A program made the position numbers and the translations under genes. DNA of 64,000 nucleotides, taken from Streptomyces sp. NBC_00250 (GTDB taxonomy: Bacteria; Actinomycetota; Actinomycetes; Streptomycetales; Streptomycetaceae). The stretch is taken from the NCBI RefSeq assembly GCF_036192275.1, contig NZ_CP108088.1, positions 6,573,501 to 6,637,500 of the forward strand. The letters run 5' to 3'. Under the pieces are notes generated by a model that did no database searches, was not told the origin of the DNA, and saw only the letters and a list, made by a program, of their open reading frames with translations. This document shows, one piece after another, positions 25,537-32,862 of the stretch (positions are counted from its first letter, which is position 1; each line of letters begins with the position of its first letter).

Positions 25537-26601
25537 ATGAGCGCTGCGACCCCCGCTGGAGGACCTACGTCGGCGGGCCGCTCCTGGCCCGTCGTACTGG
25601 AAGGTCTGCTGACCGGCCGCGACCAGAGCGCCGAGGACACCGCCTGGGCGATGGACCGGATCCTGCGCGGCGAGGCCACCGACGCCCAGATCGCCGGCTT
25701 CGCGGTCGCCCTGCGCGCCAAGGGCGAGACCGTCGACGAGATCACCGGCCTCGTCCGCACCATGTACGAGCACGCCAACACGATCGAGGTGCCCGGCCCG
25801 TCCGTCGACATCGTCGGCACCGGCGGCGACGGCGCCAAGACCGTCAACATCTCCACGATGTCCGCGATCGTCGTCGCCGGCACCGGTGCCAAGGTCGTCA
25901 AGCACGGCAACCGGGCCGCGTCCTCCGCCTCCGGCGCCTCCGACGTCCTGGAGAAGCTGGGCGTCAATCTGCAGCTGACCCCGCAGCGGGTCGCCGAGGT
26001 CGCGGAGGAGGCCGGGATCACCTTCTGCTTCGCGGTGAAGTTCCACCCGGCGCTGCGTCATGTCGCCGCGGCCCGCAAGGAACTCGGCATCCGGACCACC
26101 TTCAACTTCCTCGGTCCGCTCACCAACCCGGCCCGCGTCAAGGCCCAGGCGACCGGCGTGGCCGATGCCCGGATGGCTCCGATCATGGCCGGGGTGCTGG
26201 CCGACCGCGGCTCCTCCGCGCTCGTCTTCCGCGGCGACGACGGCCTGGACGAGCTGACCACCACCGCCACCTCGCGGGTCTGGGTGGTCCGCGACGGTTC
26301 GGTACGCGAGGAGGCCTTCGATCCTCGGGACGTCGGCATCGACCTCGTACCGGTGGAGGCCCTGCGCGGCGCCGACGCCTCGTACAACGCCGACGTCGCC
26401 CGCCGACTGCTCGCGGGGGAGACCGGTCCGGTACGGGACGCGGTGCTGCTCAACTCGGCGGCGGCGCTGACCGCGCTCACGCCGGGGGAGGGCACCCTGG
26501 TGGAGGAGATCCGCGTCGGCATCGAGAAGGCCGCGGAGGCGATCGACTCCGGCGAGGCCCGCCGGGCCCTGGAGCGCTGGATCACCGCCAGCAACGCCTG
26601 A
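25537..26601 (+). CDS. trpD: Anthranilate phosphoribosyltransferase
   Basis: Second step of tryptophan synthesis: anthranilate plus PRPP gives phosphoribosyl-anthranilate. 354 residues; ATG 25537 follows AGGAGCTGCC. Motifs are those of the family: PRPP-binding [14 protein letters not shown] (about 92-105), [15 protein letters not shown] (about 126), [10 protein letters not shown] and the metal-binding DGLDE. It stands alone between terminators and is not in a trp operon. A fused anthranilate synthase lies 28 kb away in this window. Confidence 0.97.
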   Translation: MSAATPAGGPTSAGRSWPVVLEGLLTGRDQSAEDTAWAMDRILRGEATDAQIAGFAVALRAKGETVDEITGLVRTMYEHANTIEVPGPSVDIVGTGGDGAKTVNISTMSAIVVAGTGAKVVKHGNRAASSASGASDVLEKLGVNLQLTPQRVAEVAEEAGITFCFAVKFHPALRHVAAARKELGIRTTFNFLGPLTNPARVKAQATGVADARMAPIMAGVLADRGSSALVFRGDDGLDELTTTATSRVWVVRDGSVREEAFDPRDVGIDLVPVEALRGADASYNADVARRLLAGETGPVRDAVLLNSAAALTALTPGEGTLVEEIRVGIEKAAEAIDSGEARRALERWITASNA

Positions 26602-26621
26602 TCCCTCGCACGTCGTATGCC

Positions 26622-26656
26622 CAAGACCCCGGTCCAGTATGCGGACCGGGGTCTTG
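26622..26656 (+). terminator. Terminator of trpD
   Basis: Perfect 14-bp stem (26622-26635 with 26643-26656) around a 7-base loop, 21 bases after the stop. Confidence 0.85.
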
Positions 26657-26689
26657 CGCTTCGTCGATCATGTGGCAGGATGCTCTACA

Positions 26690-26806
26690 GGTCACGAGTG
26701 ACAGCGTTTTGGCCCCGGCTTGCTGTCCGGCAACCCTCCGTCCGTGGCGGGGTGCCCCGGGTGATGACCAGGCCGTAGGCAGCGAGGTCTACGGCAAGCG
26801 CGGACC
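26690..26806 (+). ncRNA. SAM-IV riboswitch aptamer
   Basis: The sequence matches the conserved actinobacterial SAM-IV core: GGTCACGAGTGACAGCG at the 5' side, GCTTGCTGTCCGGCAACCC, GGCGGGGTGCCCCGGGTGA closing on GATGACCAGG, then a P5 hairpin CCGTAGGCAGCGAGGTCTACGG and the pseudoknot tail GCAAGCGCGGACC. It binds S-adenosylmethionine and normally turns sulfur genes off. It lies upstream of a class V PLP enzyme gene. Confidence 0.92.
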
Positions 26807-26846
26807 CCTCGAACACCAGGGGTCCTGGTCTCTCGAGGAGCTTTTT
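26803..26846 (+). promoter_or_regulatory. SAM-IV expression platform: antiterminator and terminator
   Basis: Two exclusive stems are readable. Terminator: CCTCGA (26807-26812) with TCGAGG (26833-26838), continued by ACCAGG (26815-26820) with CCTGGT (26824-26829), then TTTTT at 26842-26846. Antiterminator: GACCCCT (26803-26809) with AGGGGTC (26818-26824), which uses the 3' end of the aptamer. SAM binding would therefore favour termination. Confidence 0.75.
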
Positions 26847-27050
26847 CCGTGAGCAAGCGAATGCGATAGGGCGAATACGCCCCTTCTTCACCCTCGGATC
26901 ATCGGATCAGGGTCACTTCCGCGTACCCGTGTACCCGCGTGCACTTCCGTGCCCTCCCATGTCCTCCGAGGCATCACCCGTACCCCGCCATGTCCGGCCG
27001 CGTACGGGATCACCGAAGCCATTCAGCACCGCCCGCCGGGAGATACCGCC

Positions 27051-28463
27051 ATGTCCGCACGCCCTGACGCCGTCGTCACCGCCACCGCCACCGCTGTCGT
27101 CGAGACCGCCGCCGAGTCCGCCGACCCCTGCTGCGACGCCCCGCTGCCCGTGCTCGGCCGCGACGTCACCGTCCCGCTCGTCACCGGCGGCGAGGTGACC
27201 TACGCCGCGCTCGACTACGCGGCCAGCGCCCCGGCCCTCCAGCGGGTGTGGGACGACGTCGCCGCGTACGCCCCCTACTACGGCAGCGTCCACCGCGGCG
27301 CCGGCTACCTCTCCCAGCTCTCCACCGACCTCTTCGAGAACAGCCGCGTCACCGTCGCCGAGTTCCTCGACTGCCGCCCCGGCGACCAGGTCGTCTTCAC
27401 CCGCTCCACCACCGACTCGCTCAACCTGCTCGCCGCCACCCTCCCCGCCGACTGCCAGGTCTTCGTCTTCGAGACCGAGCACCACGCCTCGCTGCTGCCC
27501 TGGCGTGACGCCCGGGTCACCTACCTCAACGCGCCGCGCACCCCGGAGCAGGCCGTCGCCACCCTGGAGCGCGCCCTCGCCGACCGCGACCCGTACGGTC
27601 CCGCCCTGGTCTGCGTCACCGGCGCCTCCAACGTCACCGGTGAGCTGTGGCCGGTGAAGGAACTCGCCGCCGCCGCCCACGCCCACGGCGCCCGGATCGT
27701 GCTCGACGCCGCCCAGCTCGCGCCCCACCACCCGGTCTCCGTGCAGGAGCTGGACGTGGACTGGATCGCCTTCTCCGGGCACAAGCTGTACGCGCCCTTC
27801 GGCTCGGGCGTCCTCGCGGGCCGCGCCGACTGGCTGCAGGACTCCGAGCCCTACCTCGCGGGCGGCGGCGCCTCCCGCAAGGTGGCGCGTCGGGCCGACG
27901 GTGGTGTGGACGTGGAGTGGCACACCACCGCGGCCCGGCACGAGGCCGGCTCCCCGAACGTCATCGGCGTGTACTCCATCGCCTCCGCCTGCAAGGCGCT
28001 CGCCGAGGCCGGTTTCGAGGGGCTCGTGGCCCGCGAGAAGCACCTGATCGCCAAGGTCCGCGAGGGTCTCGCCGAGGTTCCCGAGGTCAAGGTGCTCTCG
28101 CTGTTCGGCGACGACGCCCCCCGCGTCGGTGTCATCTCCTTCGTCGTGGAGGGCTGGAACAGCTCCCACTTCGCCGCCGCGCTCTCCGCCGAGTACGGCA
28201 TCGGCGTCCGCGACGGTCTGTTCTGCGCCCACCCGCTGGTCCGCACGCTGCTCGGCAGCGACCCGCAGGACCCGGGCGAGTGCGGCGCCCCCGAGGCGGC
28301 GCCCGGTGAGCGCTCCCTCAACGCCATCCGGGTGAGCTTCGGCGCCGGTACGCCGGACGAGCACGTGGAGCGGTTCGTCGGCGCCGTGAAGGAGCTCGTC
28401 CGCGACGGCGCGCAGTGGAAGTACCGTACCGAGGACGGCCGCTGCGTCCCGGACCGCGGCTGA
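27051..28463 (+). CDS. Class V aminotransferase-fold PLP enzyme under SAM-IV control
   Basis: 470 residues from ATG 27051 (GGGAG upstream). The fold is that of cysteine desulfurase-like class V PLP enzymes: RSTTDSLNLLAATL for the cofactor phosphate, HHASLLPW for ring stacking, DAAQLAPHHP for the pyridine-N Asp and the Lys in FSGHKLYAPFGSG (about 246). An N-terminal stretch (about 1-45) with a CC pair (DPCCDAPLP) precedes the domain. There is no clear SSGSSC-type catalytic loop; the region near 400 reads GVRDGLFCAHPL, so a Cys is present at that place. With a SAM riboswitch, a role in cysteine/methionine sulfur flow is likely, but the reaction is unknown. Confidence 0.88.
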   Translation: MSARPDAVVTATATAVVETAAESADPCCDAPLPVLGRDVTVPLVTGGEVTYAALDYAASAPALQRVWDDVAAYAPYYGSVHRGAGYLSQLSTDLFENSRVTVAEFLDCRPGDQVVFTRSTTDSLNLLAATLPADCQVFVFETEHHASLLPWRDARVTYLNAPRTPEQAVATLERALADRDPYGPALVCVTGASNVTGELWPVKELAAAAHAHGARIVLDAAQLAPHHPVSVQELDVDWIAFSGHKLYAPFGSGVLAGRADWLQDSEPYLAGGGASRKVARRADGGVDVEWHTTAARHEAGSPNVIGVYSIASACKALAEAGFEGLVAREKHLIAKVREGLAEVPEVKVLSLFGDDAPRVGVISFVVEGWNSSHFAAALSAEYGIGVRDGLFCAHPLVRTLLGSDPQDPGECGAPEAAPGERSLNAIRVSFGAGTPDEHVERFVGAVKELVRDGAQWKYRTEDGRCVPDRG

Positions 28464-28475
28464 GGACTCACTCGT

Positions 28476-28519
28476 ACGGGTGAAGGGGGCCTCCCGAGCG
28501 GGAGGCCCCCTTCACCCGT
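28476..28519. terminator. Strong bidirectional terminator
   Basis: Perfect 20-bp stem (28476-28495 with 28500-28519), GAGC loop, between the PLP enzyme gene and the convergent Lrp-domain gene. Confidence 0.88.
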
Positions 28520-28534
28520 GCCGTGTACGAGGAC

Positions 28535-28816
28535 TCAGGACTCCAGCCCGATGGCGAAGGCCGCCTCCAGATCGTGCTGGGAGTACGTACGGAAGGCGAC
28601 ATGCGTGTCCGTGGCCTCGACGCCCGGGATCTTGCTGATGCTGCCGGGGATCACGTCCGCCAGGTCGTCGTGACGGGGCACGCGGACCATGGCGATGAGG
28701 TCGTAGGTGCCGGTCACCGAGAAGACCTCGCTGACGCTGTCGAGCGCGGCGATCGACTCGGCGATCTCGGGGATGCGGTCCACGCTGGTCTTGATGAGCA
28801 CGATCGCGGTGATCAC
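28535..28816 (-). CDS. Stand-alone Lrp/AsnC ligand-binding (RAM) domain protein
   Basis: 93 residues covering only the alpha/beta RAM domain of Lrp/AsnC regulators (begins MITAIVLIKTSVDRIPEIAE; core VFSVTGTYDLIAMVRV). The usual N-terminal DNA-binding domain is absent. Such proteins form ring oligomers and bind small ligands such as amino acids. GTG 28816 overlaps the stop of the rhomboid gene (GTGA), so the two are translated together. Confidence 0.92.
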   Translation of the reverse strand: MITAIVLIKTSVDRIPEIAESIAALDSVSEVFSVTGTYDLIAMVRVPRHDDLADVIPGSISKIPGVEATDTHVAFRTYSQHDLEAAFAIGLES

Positions 28817-29547
28817 GGCTGGCTTTCTCCCTCGGTCGCCGCGGCTTGGGCTTTCACTCTATCCCCACCCCGGTAGCGCCCCCAGGCGTAGAGGAAGCCG
28901 ACGGAGAAGCCCACCACATGGGCCAGATAGGCGACGCCGGGACCGGCGCCCGCCGCCCGCGCGGCCAGCCACTGCAGCACGAACCAGAAGATCAGCACGA
29001 TCCAGGCGGGGAAGCGCAGCGGCAGGAAGAAGAGGAACGGGAAGAGACTGGTGACCCGGGAGCGCGGGAAGAGGAAGAGAAAGGCCCCGAGCACCCCGGA
29101 GATCGCCCCGGACGCCCCGACCAGGGTCTGCTCGCTGTTCGCGTGCGCCACCGCGTACCCGAGCAGTGCGAGGTAGCCCGTGCCCAGGTAGAAGAGGGCG
29201 AACTCGACGGGACCCATGCGCTCCTCGGCCATCGCTCCGAAGACGTACAGGAACAGCATGTTTCCCAGCAGGTGGAGCCAGCTGCCGTGGACGAAGAGCG
29301 CGGTGAGCGGGGTGAGCAGGGCGCGGGGCTCGCCGCTCATCAGTTCGGCCGGGACGACGCCCCAGCGGCGGAAGTACTCGCCCTGCGCCGCGAGGAGCTG
29401 GTCGCCCGTGCCGTACACCGGGTTGAGCCCGGAGACCGGGCCGATCGCGAAGAGCAGACAGCAGGCGGCGATCAGTCCGTACGTCACCGTGGGTCCGCTG
29501 CGCGTGCCCCGCCAGGCACCGAGGGCCGCACCTCGCCAGTCGATCAT
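28813..29547 (-). CDS. Rhomboid-family intramembrane serine protease
   Basis: Membrane protease that cuts substrates within the bilayer; 244 residues from ATG 29547 (MIDWRGAALGAW). Six hydrophobic helices fit the basic rhomboid core. The catalytic Ser is in GASGAISGVLG (about 145) and the His in YLAHVVGFSVG (about 212). The helix-2 His/Asn motif is HLLGNMLFLYVFG. The frame is open upstream but without coding character. It is coupled to the Lrp-domain gene. Confidence 0.93.
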   Translation of the reverse strand: MIDWRGAALGAWRGTRSGPTVTYGLIAACCLLFAIGPVSGLNPVYGTGDQLLAAQGEYFRRWGVVPAELMSGEPRALLTPLTALFVHGSWLHLLGNMLFLYVFGAMAEERMGPVEFALFYLGTGYLALLGYAVAHANSEQTLVGASGAISGVLGAFLFLFPRSRVTSLFPFLFFLPLRFPAWIVLIFWFVLQWLAARAAGAGPGVAYLAHVVGFSVGFLYAWGRYRGGDRVKAQAAATEGESQP

Positions 29548-29705
29548 GGACAGATCATGGCGTACCGGGGCCGAACTGGACAGAGTGCCTCGCCGTGCCC
29601 CCGGGTACCGGCGAGGCCGTAGGGTAACGGGCAGTACAACCGCAGTTCGACGGCGCACCGCGGCTCCCGCACCTGGTACCACGCAACAGGAAGAAGGACG
29701 GCACG

Positions 29706-29948
29706 ATGACGACGGTTCCCCTGCCGACCGCCGAGACCCGGTGGCGCTGCACGCTCTGCGGCAACCTGACCCGCTTCGACGTGACGCGCTCGTCCAAGGT
29801 CGTCGAGTACGTCCATCTGGACCTCGCGGGAGACCCGACGGTCGAGGAGCGGCAGGTGGTCAGTGAGACCATCGAGTCGGTCCGCTGCCGGTGGTGCAAC
29901 GCGGTGGATCAGATCGAACTGGTGGACAGGCCGGGCGCCGCTTCCTGA
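29706..29948 (+). CDS. Small zinc-ribbon protein
   Basis: 80-residue acidic protein with two CxxC knuckles, CTLCG (about 15) and CRWCN (about 61), a likely structural zinc site. ATG 29706 has AAGAAGGACGG upstream. Function unknown. It is followed after 33 bases by the NYN nuclease gene, so the pair is probably an operon and the ribbon could bind nucleic acid or protein for it. Confidence 0.85.
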   Translation: MTTVPLPTAETRWRCTLCGNLTRFDVTRSSKVVEYVHLDLAGDPTVEERQVVSETIESVRCRWCNAVDQIELVDRPGAAS

Positions 29949-29981
29949 GGGACGGCGCGGACGACATAGGGGTGACGGATC

Positions 29982-31346
29982 GTGGAGCAGCCCGCGCACG
30001 GTGGAGAACCGGCCGGCGCGGCAGGTGACGCTGCCGAGGCGCTCGACCACCCACTGCCGGAAGGCGTACGGCGGCGGGTCGTCGCGCTGGTCGCTGACGC
30101 CTTCGGCGGGCTGACCGTCGCGGAGCTGCCCGCACCCCTGAGGCAGTACGCCCGCTTCACCGCGACCCGGCGGGCCAAGTTCGCCGGGAACGCGATGGCC
30201 GCCGCCCTGGAGAGCGACCCGCTCTTCCGGCAGCGGATCGGCGAACGGTTCAAGCACGGCCAGCCCGAGCTGGCCGGAGCCGTCGAGACCGGCACCCCGC
30301 CCGCCGCCGCCGACCCCGTCGACGTGGCGGCGGCCGCCTATGTGCTGCGCCCGCCCGGCTGGGTCAAGCTCGTGGCCGCCGCGGGCGAGGAGGCCCAGCG
30401 CGTCGACGCCGAGCGCGCCGACGAAGCGGGCCGGCGGGAACTGGAACGGCTGCGCGAGGAACTCGCCGCAGCCCGGGACCGCTCGCGCGGTGAGACCGAG
30501 CAGCTGCGCCATGACCTGGAGGCGGCCCGGAAGGAAGCGGAATCGCTTCACCGCAAGCTGCGCAGCGCCCAGAGCGACGTGAAGCGTGGTGAGGCCGCGC
30601 TGCGCCGGGTCCAGGGCGAGATCGACACCGCGAAGGCGGAGGCGGCGGCTCAGGTGTCGTCCGCCGAGAGCGAGAGCCGGCGGCTCAAGGCCAGGCTCGG
30701 CGAGGTCGAGGCGGCCCTGGAGGCGAGCCGCAGGACGGCCCGCGAGGGGCGCTCGGTGGAGGACATGCGGCTGCGGCTGCTGCTCGACACCGTTCTCGAC
30801 GCCGCCCAGGGGCTGCGCCGCGAACTCGCGCTGCCACCCGTGTCGATGCACCCCGCGGACACCGTGGACGCGGTGGAGCCGGGGCGGATGTCGCCGAAGG
30901 ACATCGCGGCGCGGGCGCTCTCCGAGACCGACCCGGCGCTGCTCGACCAGCTCCTCGCGCTGCCGCAGGCGCATCTGGTCGTCGACGGCTACAACGTCAC
31001 CAAGACCGGCTATCCGACGATGCCGTTGGAGAAGCAGCGGCTGCGGCTGCTCGGCAGCCTGTCCGCGCTCGCGGCCCGCTCGGGCGCCGAGGTCACCTGT
31101 GTCTTCGACGGGGCGGAGCTGGCGGCCCCGGTGCTGCTCGCGCCGCCGCGCGGGGTGCGGGTGCTGTTCTCCAAGCCCGGTGTGACGGCCGACGAGTTGA
31201 TCCGTCAGCTGGTACGGGCGGAGCCGCCGGGCCGGCCGGTCGTGGTGGTGAGCACCGACCGCGAGGTGGCCGACGGAGTGGCGAAGGCCGGTGCGCGGCC
31301 GGTGGCGTCCGCCTTGTTGCTGAAGCGGCTTTCGCGGCTCTCATGA
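29982..31346 (+). CDS. NYN-domain (PIN-like) RNase with coiled coil
   Basis: 454 residues from GTG 29982. An N-terminal helical domain (about 20-120; LRQYARFTATRRAKFAG) precedes a long charged coiled coil (about 135-250, Glu/Arg/Ala-rich). The C-terminal NYN domain (about 320-454) is of the YacP/Rae1 type and carries the acidic metal-site motifs VVDGYNVTK, CVFDGAE, TADELIR and VSTDREVADG. Rae1-type nucleases cut ribosome-bound mRNA, so a translation-linked RNase role is plausible, but this is family inference. Confidence 0.9.
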   Translation: MEQPAHGGEPAGAAGDAAEALDHPLPEGVRRRVVALVADAFGGLTVAELPAPLRQYARFTATRRAKFAGNAMAAALESDPLFRQRIGERFKHGQPELAGAVETGTPPAAADPVDVAAAAYVLRPPGWVKLVAAAGEEAQRVDAERADEAGRRELERLREELAAARDRSRGETEQLRHDLEAARKEAESLHRKLRSAQSDVKRGEAALRRVQGEIDTAKAEAAAQVSSAESESRRLKARLGEVEAALEASRRTAREGRSVEDMRLRLLLDTVLDAAQGLRRELALPPVSMHPADTVDAVEPGRMSPKDIAARALSETDPALLDQLLALPQAHLVVDGYNVTKTGYPTMPLEKQRLRLLGSLSALAARSGAEVTCVFDGAELAAPVLLAPPRGVRVLFSKPGVTADELIRQLVRAEPPGRPVVVVSTDREVADGVAKAGARPVASALLLKRLSRLS

Positions 31347-31369
31347 CGCATCGCACGACATCGCAACTC

Positions 31370-31386
31370 TCGGGCCTTATGCCCGA
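31370..31386 (+). terminator. Weak hairpin after the NYN gene
   Basis: TCGGGC/GCCCGA, 6-bp stem with CTTAT loop, then ATTCT. Short, so only a possible terminator. Confidence 0.35.
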
Positions 31387-31477
31387 ATTCTGGACGGCGG
31401 ACCGTCAAGTGCCCATCACTGCCCGTGCGGTACGTGTAAATTAAGTGGTCCGTGGGCAATATTTTTGCCAGTGGGAT

Positions 31478-31507
31478 TTGAACTGATCACAACTTGGTCA
31501 CTAGGGT
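31478..31507 (+). promoter_or_regulatory. Promoter of the riboswitch-NlpC/P60 transcript
   Basis: TTGAAC (31478-31483), 18-base spacer, TAGGGT (31502-31507). It lies at the end of an AT-rich patch unusual for this window and starts transcription just before the riboswitch. Confidence 0.65.
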
Positions 31508-31511
31508 CGAG

Positions 31512-31602
31512 CTTCGAACCTTCGCGCGGTTGATCACCCATCCGGGGTGGCGGCGGAGGAACCGCCTGCCCCTTACCGGTTGGGCGGCTCTGAGGAAGAA
31601 GG
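31512..31602 (+). ncRNA. Probable c-di-AMP (ydaO/yuaA) riboswitch
   Basis: The leader of an NlpC/P60 gene carries the ydaO-like features AATCC-type stem ATCACCCATCCGGGGTGG, the GCGGAGGAACC box, then CCTTACCGGTTGGGCGGCTCTGAGG. In Streptomyces this class sits before wall-hydrolase genes such as rpfA. The first strand CCTTC (31519-31523) can pair with GAAGG (31598-31602), which is part of the ribosome-binding site, so ligand binding could hide it. Confidence 0.75.
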
Positions 31603-31613
31603 AGCTCGCCTTC

Positions 31614-32663
31614 GTGGCGTCCCACCGTCGACCCAAGCAGCCGAGCCGCATGCGCGTGACCGTGCTCACCGCGACCGCAGCGGCCGCCGTCGCTCTCACC
31701 GCCCAGAGCGGTGCCCAGGCGGCCCCCGCCAAGCCCAAGATCGACGAGGTCAAGTCGAAGGTCGACAAGCTGCACCACGAGGCCGAAGAGGCCACGGAGC
31801 AGTACAACCTCGCCGAGGAGCGCCGCGGCAAGCTGCAGAAGGAGATCAGCAACCTTCAGGACAAGGTGGCCCGCGGCCAGCAGGAGCTCAACACCCTGCG
31901 CGACCAGATCGGTTCGGTCGCCAGCGCCCAGTACCGCTCCGGTGGCATCGACCCCGCGCTGCAGCTCTTCCTCTCCGCCGACCCGGACACCTACCTCGAC
32001 AAGGCGTCCGCGATCGACCAGCTGAGTGCCCAGCAGGCCGACGTCCTCACCACGATCCAGGCCAAGCAGCGCAGCCTCGCGCAGCAGCGCGCCGAGGCCA
32101 CCACGAAGCTCGGCGACCTCGAGGACGTCCGCAAGACGCTCGGCGAGAAGAAGAAGAAGTTCCAGAGCAAGCTGGCCGACGCCCGCAAGCTCCTCAACAC
32201 CCTGACCGAGGCCGAGCGGGCCAAGATCAGGCAGAAGGAGCAGGAGCAGGAGCAGCGCGCCAGCCGCGCGGCCGGCGAGCGCGTCGACCTCGGCAACGAG
32301 GCCCCCGCGTCCGGCTTCGGCGCCGCGGCGCTCAGCGCCGCCGCCACCCGGATCGGCATGCCGTACGCCTCCGGTCACGAGGGCCCCAACTCGTTCGACT
32401 GCTCCGGTCTGACCCAGTGGGCCTACGGCAAGGCCGGCATCGACCTCACCCGCACCACCTACACCCAGCAGAACGACGGCACGAAGATCGGCCGCAGCCA
32501 GCTCAAGCCGGGCGACCTGGTCTTCTTCAACAACCTGTCGCACGTGGGTCTGTACGCGGGCAACAACACGGTCCTGCACGCCCCGTACTCGGGCGTCAAC
32601 GTCCGCTACGAGTCCATGAACACCCTGGGCTCCTTCCAGTTCGGTGTCCGTATCGGCGGCTGA
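31614..32663 (+). CDS. NlpC/P60 cell-wall endopeptidase (riboswitch-controlled copy)
   Basis: Secreted peptidoglycan hydrolase, 349 residues from GTG 31614 (AAGGAG nine bases upstream). The signal peptide ends near GAQAAP (about 35). A long coiled coil (about 40-215) resembles the RipA/CwlO-type autoinhibitory helix pair. A linker leads to the C-terminal NlpC/P60 domain (about 235-349) with the catalytic Cys in SFDCSGLTQW and His in LSHVGLYAG, plus HAPYSG. It is the first of two tandem paralogues; only this copy has the riboswitch leader. Confidence 0.95.
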   Translation: MASHRRPKQPSRMRVTVLTATAAAAVALTAQSGAQAAPAKPKIDEVKSKVDKLHHEAEEATEQYNLAEERRGKLQKEISNLQDKVARGQQELNTLRDQIGSVASAQYRSGGIDPALQLFLSADPDTYLDKASAIDQLSAQQADVLTTIQAKQRSLAQQRAEATTKLGDLEDVRKTLGEKKKKFQSKLADARKLLNTLTEAERAKIRQKEQEQEQRASRAAGERVDLGNEAPASGFGAAALSAAATRIGMPYASGHEGPNSFDCSGLTQWAYGKAGIDLTRTTYTQQNDGTKIGRSQLKPGDLVFFNNLSHVGLYAGNNTVLHAPYSGVNVRYESMNTLGSFQFGVRIGG

Positions 32664-32730
32664 CCCGCCCCGACGCGACCCGCGCAGCCGACCGCCCAAT
32701 CGGGTGGTTCGCCGCGACGCGAGCTGACCT

Positions 32731-32773
32731 GACGCCCCGCCGGTGACCTGTGATCTCCGGCGGGGCGTCACTT
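32731..32773 (+). terminator. Terminator between the two NlpC/P60 genes
   Basis: Perfect 13-bp stem (32731-32743 with 32757-32769), 13-base loop, followed by ACTTTG. Confidence 0.75.
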
Positions 32774-32792
32774 TGTGTGTCCGGAGGGTTCG

Positions 32793-32821
32793 TTGGACGC
32801 GGAGTGATCAGCGGCTACTGT
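32793..32821 (+). promoter_or_regulatory. Promoter of the second NlpC/P60 gene
   Basis: TTGGAC (32793-32798), exactly 17 bases, TACTGT (32816-32821). A good housekeeping promoter with a leader of only about 35 bases, too short for a riboswitch. Confidence 0.7.
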
Positions 32822-32862
32822 CTGCCGCTCCAGTCAGCGTCGAGCCGAACGGAGCGCGATCC

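Noticed and set aside
26847..27050. A start upstream of 27051 for the PLP enzyme
   Set aside because: The frame opens at 26949, but GGGAG precedes ATG 27051 and the earlier codons show no coding pattern.
31455..31469. GGCAA/TTGCC hairpin as a terminator
   Set aside because: Only five bp and AT-rich; more likely part of the AT-rich promoter region before the riboswitch.
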